DNA of 64,000 nucleotides, taken from positions 2,852,001 through 2,916,000 of the forward strand of contig NZ_CANOOQ010000001.1 of assembly GCF_947568225.1 (NCBI RefSeq), in the 5' to 3' direction. Below the pieces are notes generated by a model. That model saw only the letters and a list, made by a program, of their open reading frames with translations, was not told the origin of the DNA and made no database searches. Shown in pieces: positions 28,247 to 36,313 of this stretch (the stretch's first letter is position 1; the number at the start of each line of letters is the position of its first letter). A program made the position numbers and the translations under genes. This DNA is from Faecalispora anaeroviscerum (GTDB taxonomy: Bacteria; Bacillota; Clostridia; Oscillospirales; Acutalibacteraceae).

Positions 28247-29374
28247 TTAACAATATCTTTTTCCATAGTCTATAATAATTTCCGCACCATATTTATTCCC
28301 GTTTGCGCAACGCATTTTACTCTGCATTGATCGAACATTCTGAAGTATGCGTTTATTTTGAATAACATCCATTGTTGTATTTTTAAGGACTGTACTTGTA
28401 ATGCGTTTACGCTCTAATCTCTTTCCAAGTTCTAATTCTTCGATTCGATTTGCGTTTATAGGCTGATCAGACATGAATGGTATGACTACCATAGGTACAC
28501 CAAAATACAACGCCTCTGTTACGCTATTTAATCCGCCATGAGTAATAAACACATTGCATTTTTCCAGAACTTCAAGTTGGGGTACAAATGGGTAAATTAA
28601 AAAATTCTCGGGTATTTCACGCAGACTGTTCTTATCGATCGAATTACCAATAGACAAAACAACAGTAACATTTTCGCTTCTGAATGCATCAAAACACTTT
28701 TGATAAAATCCTTTTGCTCGGTTCACAACAGTTCCCAAGGATATGTAGATAAGAGGATGTTTTATTTGCTCCAAGAGAAGGTCTGGGTTTTTATCACGCG
28801 GATAGATGGAGGCACCCAGAAACTTGTAATGCTCATCAGAAAAACTATCTGCATAAGGTTGAAACTCACGAATAGTATACACCAAATTAAGTTCTGGCGG
28901 ATTTTGAACAATCTCCTCCAGCCAGCAATCTGTTTTCAATGTGATTCCTTTGCTAACTTGTTTTGTCCATTGTTGGCAAATCCACTTTAAACGAAAAATG
29001 CCCATCATACCGCCTGCGTTGATATACGCTTTCATCAGTTCTTTGTTAGAGGCTGGCGAAGTGAATATTCTGATGACAGGTTTATGAAATTGTTCTGCAA
29101 GGTGTTTTCCCAGAAAGAAAAACTGTTCATATAAAATTAAGTCAAAATTGTGCGCAAGCTTAACTCCCGCATGATAAGCATTTTGCATTTGGATAGAGAG
29201 TTTTTTATCATCTTGGTAACAGGCAAACTGAGCACCTGTTTGCAAAACAGCTTCCTTCCATTGCTCTGTTAATAGATAAGTGACTTCATTTCCTCTACAT
29301 ATAAGTTCCCTTACTAATCCTAGCGTAGGGTATACGTGTCCCGAAAAGGGTAAATTTACAAAGAGAATATTCAT
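28247..29374 (-). CDS. MGT-type (GT1) glycosyltransferase, macrolide glycosyltransferase-like
   Basis: The 375-residue GT-B protein has an N-terminal acceptor domain opening with MNILFVNLPFSGHVYPTLGL and a C-terminal donor domain with PLIYISLGTVVN and VFITHGGLNSVTEALYFGVP then MVVIPFMSDQPINA, the UDP-sugar-binding signature of GT1 enzymes (YjiC, OleD, MGT). Members glucosylate hydrophobic acceptors such as macrolides, flavonoids or lipids. It lies 20 bases behind a TetR gene and has its own AAGGAGG. Both are clearly more AT-rich than their neighbours, which suggests recent acquisition. An antibiotic- or xenobiotic-inactivating role is inferred. Confidence 0.85.
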   Translation of the reverse strand: MNILFVNLPFSGHVYPTLGLVRELICRGNEVTYLLTEQWKEAVLQTGAQFACYQDDKKLSIQMQNAYHAGVKLAHNFDLILYEQFFFLGKHLAEQFHKPVIRIFTSPASNKELMKAYINAGGMMGIFRLKWICQQWTKQVSKGITLKTDCWLEEIVQNPPELNLVYTIREFQPYADSFSDEHYKFLGASIYPRDKNPDLLLEQIKHPLIYISLGTVVNRAKGFYQKCFDAFRSENVTVVLSIGNSIDKNSLREIPENFLIYPFVPQLEVLEKCNVFITHGGLNSVTEALYFGVPMVVIPFMSDQPINANRIEELELGKRLERKRITSTVLKNTTMDVIQNKRILQNVRSMQSKMRCANGNKYGAEIIIDYGKRYC

Positions 29375-29394
29375 TGTGTACCGCCTCCTTTATT

Positions 29395-30000
29395 TTAAGA
29401 TTCAAAAATGGACGTAGATATTTTTAAAGTTCTGCATATCAGGTTAATGATGATCGTTTGTTGCTGTTTTTGCGGCAGCATAGAAAACTGCTTATCATGT
29501 AACAAACCGCTGACGCCTTTTAGCACATATGGAGCAAGCCATTCAACATCGGAAAGCTCAACTGCTATTCCTAAGTCTTTATAGAGCGAAGAGATTGATA
29601 ATTTTACCGCTGGGAGCATAGCTTCTACCGTTAAATCATGTAAAGCATACAAAATGGACCAATGCACAGCGCCGCCTGACAATTTTTGAAATTTCTCCAT
29701 ACTGTGAACATAACAATCCATGAGTTGATTGATGCGTTTAGAATGGGATGTTCCATTTTGAGAGGTGGTCAGCATGTGTGAAATTGTTATTTCTTGTTGC
29801 TTCATAAAATGCTCCAAGGCTTTATCAAATAGTTCTTGTTTTGAGCCGAAATAATGATAAAACATACCAATTTCTCCACCGACATGATTCAATATCATAC
29901 GGACAGAAGTTCCCTCGTATCCATTTTCTAGGAATAATTGAATTGCTACATCAAGTATTTCGTCTCGCTTTCCACCTTCCAGCACAGGCTTTCGAGCCAT
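29395..30000 (-). CDS. TetR-family transcriptional regulator
   Basis: The 201-residue protein has an N-terminal helix-turn-helix: KRDEILDVAIQLFLENGYEG, TSVRMILNHVGGEIGMFYHY, FGSKQELFDKAL. The remainder is a helical ligand domain. AGGAGGG precedes ATG 30000. It is the first gene of a two-gene unit with the GT1 glycosyltransferase, and a perfect palindrome lies between its SD and its -10, so autorepression with ligand-induced release is likely. Confidence 0.88.
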   Translation of the reverse strand: MARKPVLEGGKRDEILDVAIQLFLENGYEGTSVRMILNHVGGEIGMFYHYFGSKQELFDKALEHFMKQQEITISHMLTTSQNGTSHSKRINQLMDCYVHSMEKFQKLSGGAVHWSILYALHDLTVEAMLPAVKLSISSLYKDLGIAVELSDVEWLAPYVLKGVSGLLHDKQFSMLPQKQQQTIIINLICRTLKISTSIFES

Positions 30001-30015
30001 ACTATAGCCCTCCTA

Positions 30016-30040
30016 ATAAACAGAATATTGTTCTGTTTAT
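30016..30040 (-). promoter_or_regulatory. probable TetR operator
   Basis: A perfect inverted repeat ATAAACAGAA - 5 bases - TTCTGTTTAT sits directly downstream of the -10 box and 16 bases before the TetR start, the standard place for a TetR self-operator. Confidence 0.7.
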
Positions 30041-30069
30041 ATCTTAGCACAGTTGACCTTTGCGGTCAA
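30041..30069 (-). promoter_or_regulatory. sigma-A promoter of the TetR/glycosyltransferase unit
   Basis: On the minus strand TTGACC, a 17-base spacer and TAAGAT. The -35 is itself half of a second inverted repeat, TTGACC-N5-GGTCAA (30053-30069), which may be another protein site. Confidence 0.75.
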
Positions 30070-30109
30070 GAATTAAGAGAATAATGTTTTGCTAATGCTT
30101 TGATGTAGC

Positions 30110-30290
30110 TCCCGAACTTAGGATGGATAGTAACCGGCAAGCAGAAGACCCCTTTAGAGATTAGCCAGGTAATTAATGCAAGCTGGCTTGAACGAAGTAC
30201 GAGCCAGCGTCTAAAGACGCTGGCTCGTAACATACCCTTATAGGGCTTTGCACACCACCCGTTTTACGGGTGGTTATGATAAAATAGAAA
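30110..30290 (+). mobile_element. possible remnant right end of an IS200/IS605 (TnpB-type) element
   Basis: This non-coding stretch holds three successive hairpins: a perfect 12-bp stem (30200-30211 with 30216-30227), a small CCCT/AGGG stem near 30235-30245, and a 9-bp stem ACCACCCGT / ACGGGTGGT (30254-30274). Such a hairpin chain ending in a short GC stem resembles the 3' end of TnpB-type insertion sequences, where the omega RNA is encoded. No transposase or TnpB gene is present. The identification is from general resemblance only. Confidence 0.35.
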
Positions 30291-30315
30291 AATCGGAATC
30301 GGAATGGAATCGTGA

Positions 30316-30708
30316 TTAAAAGCGAATCACTTTGGGCTCTTCAGTAAAAGAGCAAATAGTAGCGGTGGCGTTTTCCAGGTAGAAAACAACGGTGTTGCCG
30401 TCATCTGCCTTGTACATGTTTTTCAGCGAGGGGTATTCGTCGAGCATATGCTGCCTTGCTTCTATGCGGTCGTCCTCCACTGCGGTTGCTTCTAAACGAA
30501 TCCATTTTCCGCCCGTCATACCGCTGATTTCAATTTTGGGGTTCTCTTTTAGCTGACGGTACACCTTTTTGACTTTCCCGGTCTGAATATAAAACTTGCC
30601 TTCAAAAATGTCTACTGTACCGAAAGGCCGTACGCGCGGCTGGCTGCCTTCTGTTGTGGCCAGGTAATAGGTATTGCACTGTTTTAAGAATTCGTATACT
30701 TCCTGCAT
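30316..30708 (-). CDS. pyridoxamine 5'-phosphate oxidase-fold protein
   Basis: The 130-residue split-barrel flavin-binding protein has VYEFLKQCNTYYLATTEGSQ, PRVRPFGTVDIFEGKFYIQT and the helix KKVYRQLKENPKIEISGM. Small single-domain members bind FMN or F420-like flavins and reduce diverse small molecules; the group includes nitroimidazole-reductase-like proteins. GGAGG lies 8 bases upstream of ATG 30708, so this start is preferred over 30723. It is divergent from an HxlR regulator, which probably controls it. Confidence 0.82.
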   Translation of the reverse strand: MQEVYEFLKQCNTYYLATTEGSQPRVRPFGTVDIFEGKFYIQTGKVKKVYRQLKENPKIEISGMTGGKWIRLEATAVEDDRIEARQHMLDEYPSLKNMYKADDGNTVVFYLENATATICSFTEEPKVIRF

Positions 30709-30723
30709 GAGTAACGCCTCCAT

Positions 30724-30842
30724 TATTTTAATTGACTTACGATTGATTTCTTGTTATCATTTAAACATAGTACTAAATTAAATTCAAGTACAATCTTTTT
30801 ATATAGTAAGTATCTTTTTGGGTACTAATAGGAGCCTGAGAT
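30724..30842. promoter_or_regulatory. divergent promoter region with repeated GTAC/TAGTA half-sites
   Basis: AT-rich gap between the oxidase-fold gene and HxlR. It contains TAGTAC...AAGTAC near 30768-30791 and TAGTA-N14-TACTA near 30805-30828. HxlR-family proteins bind GTAC-centred dyads, so these are plausible operators. Confidence 0.4.
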
Positions 30843-31181
30843 ATGGAAGAGGACCTGTTCGGAATTTGTCCCTACGTGACGGCGCAAAAGCTGCTGACAG
30901 GGAAATGGATGCTTTTGATCTTATATCATTTGAGTAGGAAAACAATGCGCTTTAATGAGCTGCAGCGGGCGCTACCGCGCCTGACGCAGTCTACGCTGAC
31001 AAAGCAGTTGCATATGATGTTGGAAAACGGCCTGATTGAACGCACGGTGTATCACCAGATTCCACCGAAGGTGGAGTATTCCCTCAGCGAGCTGGGCCGA
31101 CATTTCGAACCGGTTTTGGAGGCGGTGGGCGTTTGGGGCCAGGAATATATCGCCTATCTGAAAACACAGGAAATTCAGTAA
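30843..31181 (+). CDS. HxlR-family transcriptional regulator
   Basis: The 112-residue winged-helix protein opens with the HxlR-typical CPYVTAQKLLTGKWMLLILY (a conserved Cys and the GKW motif), then RFNELQRALPRLTQSTLTKQ and LHMMLENGLIERTVYHQIPP. Members often sense reactive electrophiles or quinones through the N-terminal Cys. TAGGAG precedes ATG 30843. Divergence from the flavin-fold gene points to local redox-linked regulation. Confidence 0.88.
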   Translation: MEEDLFGICPYVTAQKLLTGKWMLLILYHLSRKTMRFNELQRALPRLTQSTLTKQLHMMLENGLIERTVYHQIPPKVEYSLSELGRHFEPVLEAVGVWGQEYIAYLKTQEIQ

Positions 31182-31389
31182 TCGTATTTCTGAAAATTTC
31201 AGGGACTTTCACTGGAAACTTTTTTATTTGTTTGATTATCTTTCGCTTTGTGAAAGCTGCGAAGAATCAATTCTAAATATGTTTTATGGATTGGTCAATG
31301 CGTTACAGGGAATCTTCCGGTGGAACAAAAAGAGGAAGCTTTGAATATTGTGTTTTAATGAGGAATCAATTGGTTTGTGAAACAGGCTA

Positions 31390-31418
31390 TTGACAGCGCT
31401 GTTTTTTTGTGTTACTTT
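31390..31418 (+). promoter_or_regulatory. sigma-A promoter of the trp operon
   Basis: TTGACA at 31390-31395, a 17-base spacer and TACTTT at 31413-31418, about 25 bases ahead of the T-box leader. The 31182-31389 stretch between HxlR and this promoter contains nothing I can identify. Confidence 0.65.
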
Positions 31419-31435
31419 AAATTAAATTTAATAAC

Positions 31436-31704
31436 CAAACCGTTGATGTGGAGATAACGGTGATCATGCTCTTACAGAGAGCCCGCGGTGCTGAGAGTCG
31501 GGCAGAAAACAAGTCATCAAATGGACCACAGAGGGCGCAGTCAAAGGGGAAACCTGAGTATTCTGCGACGAGAAGGCATACGTTAGTTGCCGGGGATATG
31601 TTTGTATCCTGCTAAGCGCACGATTGTTGTATCGTGAATCAGGGTGGCACCGCGAGCCTTTCAGCTCGTCCTTGACAAGTAATTGTCAGGGGCGGGCTTT
31701 TTTG
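31436..31704 (+). ncRNA. tryptophan-specific T-box leader with terminator
   Basis: The leader has the T-box architecture: an AGAGAG-containing Stem I (31476-31481), a specifier region reading AAATGGACCA with TGG at 31522-31524, and the T-box sequence AGGGTGGCACCGCG at 31641-31654. A 14-bp terminator stem follows (31664-31677 with 31684-31697) with TTTTTT. Uncharged tRNA-Trp would pair with TGG and with the T-box bulge and prevent termination, switching on trpEGDCFBA when tryptophan is scarce. The Trp specificity agrees with the downstream genes. Confidence 0.95.
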
Positions 31705-31795
31705 TTGTCTCTGGCAGAAAATTCAGGGGTTGTTTCTACTCAATTCGGCTAGCACTGGTTTTGTAAACAGCCCGAATAGAAAGGCATGATGAAAC

Positions 31796-33283
31796 ATGGC
31801 ACATCCCGCGTTTTCGGAGGCAAAACGACTGGCGCAGACGGGCGATTTTAAAATCATCCCGATCAGCTGCGAACTGTATGCCGACCGCATCACTCCCATT
31901 GAGGCTCTGCGAAAGTTGAAAAATGTCAGCAGCCACTGCTATCTGCTCGAATCGGCGGAGAGCAGCCGCATCTGGGGCAGGTACTCCTTCCTTGGGTTTG
32001 ACCCCGCGCTCGAGCTAACCTGTACAGACGGCGAGTTCACCCTGCGGGCCGGTTCCTCCATTACAGTGGAAACCAAGCACCCGAAAGAGATCATTCGGCA
32101 GGTGCTTGCGGATAACCGCAGCCCGCGCCTGGAAAACCTGCCGCCATTTACCGGCGGACTTGTCGGGTATTTTTCCTACGATTACATCAAATACGCCGAA
32201 CCGTCTCTCGTGCTGGACGCAGACGACGAAGAGAAATTTCAGGATGTGGACCTGATGCTGTTTGATAAGGTGATCGCGTTTGATCACTTCCGGCAGAAGA
32301 TTATTTTAATCGTGAACGCGCGGTGTAATGATCTGGAAACGGAGTACCGCCGGGCAGAGATGGAACTGAAAAAACTTCGCGAGCTGCTCCTGAATGGTGC
32401 GCCGAAGGCGGAGAAGCCGGGGCGCATGACTTCTCCGGTGCGCGCGCTGTTCGATGAGTCCGCCTACTGCGCCATGGTCGAGCGGGCGAAGGAGTACATC
32501 CGCGAGGGCGATATTTTTCAGGTGGTGCTCTCGAACCGGCTCGACGCGGATTTTGAGGGAAGTCTGCTCGATACTTACCGCGTTTTGCGCACAACAAACC
32601 CTTCGCCGTATCTATTCTATTTTTCAAGTGACGACATCGAGATCGCCGGTGCTTCTCCCGAAACGCTGGTTCGCCTGCAAAACGGTGTTCTGCACACGTT
32701 CCCGCTGGCCGGTACCCGCCCACGTGGTGAAACAGACGAGGAAGATAAACGGCTCGAGCAGGAGCTTCTCGCGGATGAAAAGGAATGTGCCGAGCACAAC
32801 ATGCTGGTCGATTTAGGGCGAAACGACATTGGCAGAATTAGTGAGTTCGGCAGCGTGCGAGTGGAAAAATACATGGAGATCGAGCGTTTTTCCCACGTGA
32901 TGCACATTGGATCCACGGTGCGCGGAACCCTTCGAGAGGATTGTGACGCGGCGGACGCGATTGACTCAATTTTGCCGGCGGGCACACTTTCGGGAGCGCC
33001 GAAAATCCGCGCCTGCGAAATCATTAACGAGCTTGAAAATAACAAACGCGGCATTTACGGCGGGGCGATCGGCTACATCGATTTCACCGGGAACCTCGAT
33101 ACCTGCATCGCAATCCGCCTTGCCTACAAAAAGAAAGGCAAGGTGTTCGTTCGCTCCGGGGCCGGGATTGTAGCCGACAGCGTGCCGGAACGCGAATACC
33201 AGGAATGTATTCAGAAAGCTAGGGCGGTTGTCAGTGCGTTGGAAACCGCACAGGGAGGGTTGGAAGATGATTCTGTTGATTGA
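31796..33283 (+). CDS. trpE: anthranilate synthase component I
   Basis: The 495-residue chorismate-binding enzyme converts chorismate to anthranilate using ammonia from TrpG. The N-terminal feedback site motif LLES is present (CYLLESAESSRIWGRYSF). The catalytic domain has FQVVLSNRLDADF, SPYLFYF, ASPETLVRL, HTFPLAGTRPRGETDEED, ELLADEKECAEHNMLVDLGR and LPAGTLSGAPKIRA. The start is ATG 31796; AGAAAGG is about 11 bases upstream, a little far. It is the first gene of a tightly overlapping operon behind the T-box. It overlaps trpG by 17 bases. Confidence 0.96.
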   Translation: MAHPAFSEAKRLAQTGDFKIIPISCELYADRITPIEALRKLKNVSSHCYLLESAESSRIWGRYSFLGFDPALELTCTDGEFTLRAGSSITVETKHPKEIIRQVLADNRSPRLENLPPFTGGLVGYFSYDYIKYAEPSLVLDADDEEKFQDVDLMLFDKVIAFDHFRQKIILIVNARCNDLETEYRRAEMELKKLRELLLNGAPKAEKPGRMTSPVRALFDESAYCAMVERAKEYIREGDIFQVVLSNRLDADFEGSLLDTYRVLRTTNPSPYLFYFSSDDIEIAGASPETLVRLQNGVLHTFPLAGTRPRGETDEEDKRLEQELLADEKECAEHNMLVDLGRNDIGRISEFGSVRVEKYMEIERFSHVMHIGSTVRGTLREDCDAADAIDSILPAGTLSGAPKIRACEIINELENNKRGIYGGAIGYIDFTGNLDTCIAIRLAYKKKGKVFVRSGAGIVADSVPEREYQECIQKARAVVSALETAQGGLEDDSVD

Positions 33284-33833
33284 TAATTACGACAGCTTTT
33301 CGTATAACCTGTACCAGTTTATCGGTACGGTAAACCCCGACATCCGCGTCGTGCGAAACGACGAGCTTTCGGTGGAGCAGGTGAGAGAGCTTGCTCCCTC
33401 GCACCTTATCCTTTCACCTGGGCCGGGCTACCCGGGGGACGCCGGTATTTGTGTGCGGGCCGCCAAGGAGTTGGGGCAGGCAATCCCGCTGCTCGGGGTC
33501 TGCCTGGGGCATCAGGCCATCTGCGAGGCGTTCGGGGCTACGGTTTCCCACGCAAAGCAGCTGATGCACGGCAAACAGTCCGTTGTCATGCTCGATGAGG
33601 AATGCCCGCTGTTTTACGGGCTTCCCGGGCAGATCAAGGCGGCGCGCTACCATTCGCTCGCCGCAATCCGCGATACGATGCCCGAATGCCTCAAAATTAC
33701 CGCCGAAACCGACGACGGCGAAATCATGGCGGTGATGCACCGCGAGTTCCCGATTTACGGGGTGCAGTTTCACCCGGAATCGATCCTGACCGAAAACGGT
33801 ATGCAGATGATTCAAAATTTCCTCGCGCTGTGA
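33267..33833 (+). CDS. trpG: anthranilate synthase component II (glutamine amidotransferase)
   Basis: The 188-residue class I glutamine amidotransferase supplies ammonia to TrpE. It starts MILLIDNYDSFSYNLYQFIG, has the nucleophile Cys in LLGVCLGHQAICEAFG and the His-Glu pair in VQFHPESILT. ATG 33267 has GGAGGG 8 bases upstream within the end of trpE. The stand-alone length means it is not fused to TrpD, in contrast to enterobacteria. Confidence 0.95.
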   Translation: MILLIDNYDSFSYNLYQFIGTVNPDIRVVRNDELSVEQVRELAPSHLILSPGPGYPGDAGICVRAAKELGQAIPLLGVCLGHQAICEAFGATVSHAKQLMHGKQSVVMLDEECPLFYGLPGQIKAARYHSLAAIRDTMPECLKITAETDDGEIMAVMHREFPIYGVQFHPESILTENGMQMIQNFLAL

Positions 33834-33847
33834 AAGGAGCGTTTTTC

Positions 33848-34873
33848 ATGATTAAAGAAGCAATCTCAAAACTAATTGACCGAAAAGACCTGACTTACGA
33901 CGAGGCTATGGCTGTTATGAATGAAATCATGAGCGGCGGTACCTCTCCGGTGCAAACCGCAGCGTTCCTCGCGGCGCTTTCCGCCAAGGGTGAAACCATT
34001 GAAGAAATTACCGCCTGCGCCGCCGGAATGCGCGCGCACGCGCTCCCGATCGATTATACGGACGATCTGCTCGAAATTGTCGGCACCGGCGGGGACGGCT
34101 CGAATTCGTTCAACATTTCCACCACCTCCTCCATTGTCATCGCGGCGGGCGGGGTACGAGTGGCAAAGCACGGCAACCGGGCGGCATCCTCCCGCAGCGG
34201 TGCGGCGGATTGCCTCGAAGCGCTGGGCGTGAACATCAGCCTTTCGCCCGAGCAGTGCGTTTCGTTGCTGCAAAACGTGGGCATCTGCTTTTTGTTCGCG
34301 CAAACCTATCATTCTTCCATGAAATACGTCGGCCCGGTGCGCAGGGAGCTGGGCATCCGCACCATTTTCAATATTCTTGGCCCGCTGACAAACCCCGCCC
34401 ACGCGAATTTGCAGGTGCTGGGCGTGTACTCCGAAGAAATGGTAGAGCCGCTGGCTCATGTGCTGCAAAACCTGGGTGTGCGGCGCGGTATGGTCGTTTA
34501 CGGGCAGGATAAGCTGGATGAAATCTCCCTTTCGTCGCCGACCACCGTCTGTGAGTTTAATGGCAATCAGTTTACCACCTATGTGATCCGCCCGCAGAAT
34601 TTTGGCCTGACCCCCTGCGAAAAATCTGAGCTGGTCGGCGGCACGCCGCAGGAAAACGCGCAAATTACGCTCGATATTTTAAACGGCATAAAAGGCGCCA
34701 AGCGCGACGCGGTTCTGCTCAACGCGGGAGCGGGGCTGTATATTGCCGGCAAAGCCGCATCCCTTTCAGACGGCGTTGGTTTAGCGGCGGAGCTGATTGA
34801 CAGCGGTAGGGCGATGGCGAAGTTGCGGGAATTTATTCTGGAATCGAACCGCAAGGAAGAGGCGGCGTCATGA
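33848..34873 (+). CDS. trpD: anthranilate phosphoribosyltransferase
   Basis: The 341-residue enzyme joins anthranilate to PRPP. The conserved motif IVGTGGDGSNSFNISTTSS (PRPP binding) and KHGNRAASSRSGAADCLEAL are intact, as is GPVRRELGIRTIFNILGPLT. ATG 33848 follows GAAAGGAG. The frame is open into trpG, but the family-typical start MIKEAISKLIDRKDLT is at 33848. It ends in an ATGA overlap with trpC. Confidence 0.96.
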   Translation: MIKEAISKLIDRKDLTYDEAMAVMNEIMSGGTSPVQTAAFLAALSAKGETIEEITACAAGMRAHALPIDYTDDLLEIVGTGGDGSNSFNISTTSSIVIAAGGVRVAKHGNRAASSRSGAADCLEALGVNISLSPEQCVSLLQNVGICFLFAQTYHSSMKYVGPVRRELGIRTIFNILGPLTNPAHANLQVLGVYSEEMVEPLAHVLQNLGVRRGMVVYGQDKLDEISLSSPTTVCEFNGNQFTTYVIRPQNFGLTPCEKSELVGGTPQENAQITLDILNGIKGAKRDAVLLNAGAGLYIAGKAASLSDGVGLAAELIDSGRAMAKLREFILESNRKEEAAS

Positions 34874-35652
34874 TTCTGGATGAAATCGCGGCCTATGCCG
34901 CCCAGCGCGTGGCGCACTCCAAAACGCTTGTTTCTCTCGGGGAATTGCGCGAAGCGGCGCTGCTGCTCCCCAAAGGAAATTTGAAATTCACAAAGGCTCT
35001 GCAAAAAGAGGGGGTGTCCTTCATCTGCGAGGTGAAAAAGGCCTCTCCCTCCAAGGGGATTATTTCAGAGGATTTTCCGTATCTTGCCATCGCAAAGGAT
35101 TATGAAGCCGCGGGGGCCGACTGCATTTCGTGCCTGACAGAGCCAAAGTGGTTCTTGGGGTCGGATGCCGTTTTCCGCGCCATCCGGAGCGAGGTAGCTG
35201 CCCCAATGCTGCGCAAGGATTTTACAGTGGAGGAATACCAGCTTTACGAGGCTAAGGTGCTGGGAGCCGACGCGGTACTGCTCATCTGTGCGTTGCTCGA
35301 TACCAAAGCCATTGAACGGTATCTCGCAATTTGCGATGCGCTGGGTCTTTCCGCTTTGGTGGAAGCGCACGACGAAGCGGAAATCGCATCTGCCATAGAG
35401 GCCGGGGCACAAATCATCGGAGTCAATAACCGCAACCTGAAAAATTTCACTGTTGATTTTGGGAATGCCGCCCGCCTACGGGAGAAAATCCCGGCGGACG
35501 TTCTGTTCGTCGCGGAATCGGGCGTTTCGGGCGTGAAGGATATTGCCCGCCTAAAGGCGGCGGGGGCGGACGCAGTGCTGATCGGCGAGGCGCTGATGAA
35601 ATCGCCGGACCGCCGTGCGGCGCTGACAGAATTCCGGAGGGCGGCACAATGA
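34870..35652 (+). CDS. trpC: indole-3-glycerol phosphate synthase
   Basis: The 260-residue TIM-barrel protein has signature ICEVKKASPSKG (catalytic Lys), PMLRKDFTVEEYQLYEAKVL, IIGVNNRNLKNFTVDF and AESGVSG. It closes CdRP to indole-glycerol phosphate. Start and stop both overlap neighbours by 4 bases (ATGA). It is monofunctional; the isomerase is encoded separately by trpF. Confidence 0.96.
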   Translation: MILDEIAAYAAQRVAHSKTLVSLGELREAALLLPKGNLKFTKALQKEGVSFICEVKKASPSKGIISEDFPYLAIAKDYEAAGADCISCLTEPKWFLGSDAVFRAIRSEVAAPMLRKDFTVEEYQLYEAKVLGADAVLLICALLDTKAIERYLAICDALGLSALVEAHDEAEIASAIEAGAQIIGVNNRNLKNFTVDFGNAARLREKIPADVLFVAESGVSGVKDIARLKAAGADAVLIGEALMKSPDRRAALTEFRRAAQ

Positions 35653-36308
35653 CGAAAATTAAAATCTGTGGGCTGTACCGCCCGTGCGACGCCGAATTTG
35701 TAAACGAAGCCAAGCCGGATTACGCGGGCTTTGTGTTTTTCGAGAAAAGCCACCGCAACGTGACGGCGCGGCAGGCGGCGGAACTCAGAGAAAAGATCAA
35801 TCCCGCCATACCGGCTGTCGGGGTATTCGTGAATGCTCCGCAGGAGCAGATGGCTTCCCTGTGCCGCAATGGAGTGATTCAAATTGTTCAGCTTCACGGA
35901 GGTGAAAGCACGGAGGATGTGGAGCGGCTGAAAGCCATGATTCCCGGTGTGCCAGTCTGGCAGGCGTTCCGTGTGCGTACCCGGGCGGATTTGGTTGCGG
36001 CGGAGCAGAGCGCGGCAGACCTTGTATTGCTCGATAACGGCACCGGCACCGGCGAAGCCTTCGACTGGTCGCTAGTTTCGGGGTTTTCTCGTCCCTTTCT
36101 TCTGGCGGGGGGATTAACACCGCAGAAGATCCCGCAGGCAATTGCGCGGTTTGAGCCGTACGCGGTGGACATCAGCTCCGGTGTGGAAACAGACAAAAAG
36201 AAAGACCGTGAAAAAATTCTCGCCGCCGTCGCCGCGGCGAGAGGTGCGGAAATTACAAGAGAAGAGAAATCAAAAAATCGGCCGGATTCATTCGGCGAAA
36301 AGGAGTGA
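35649..36308 (+). CDS. trpF: phosphoribosylanthranilate isomerase
   Basis: The 219-residue (beta/alpha)8 enzyme has the typical start KIKICGLYRPCDAEF with the catalytic Cys, then YAGFVFFEKSHRNV, VGVFVNAPQEQM, IVQLHGGES, and LAGGLTPQ near the phosphate site. The family usually has KICG(L/I)T and D at the general acid position; here DLVLLDNGTGTGEAFDW supplies the Asp. The last 20 residues (TREEKSKNRPDS...) are a charged tail beyond the usual barrel end. Confidence 0.94.
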   Translation: MTKIKICGLYRPCDAEFVNEAKPDYAGFVFFEKSHRNVTARQAAELREKINPAIPAVGVFVNAPQEQMASLCRNGVIQIVQLHGGESTEDVERLKAMIPGVPVWQAFRVRTRADLVAAEQSAADLVLLDNGTGTGEAFDWSLVSGFSRPFLLAGGLTPQKIPQAIARFEPYAVDISSGVETDKKKDREKILAAVAAARGAEITREEKSKNRPDSFGEKE

Positions 36309-36313
36309 GCAGA

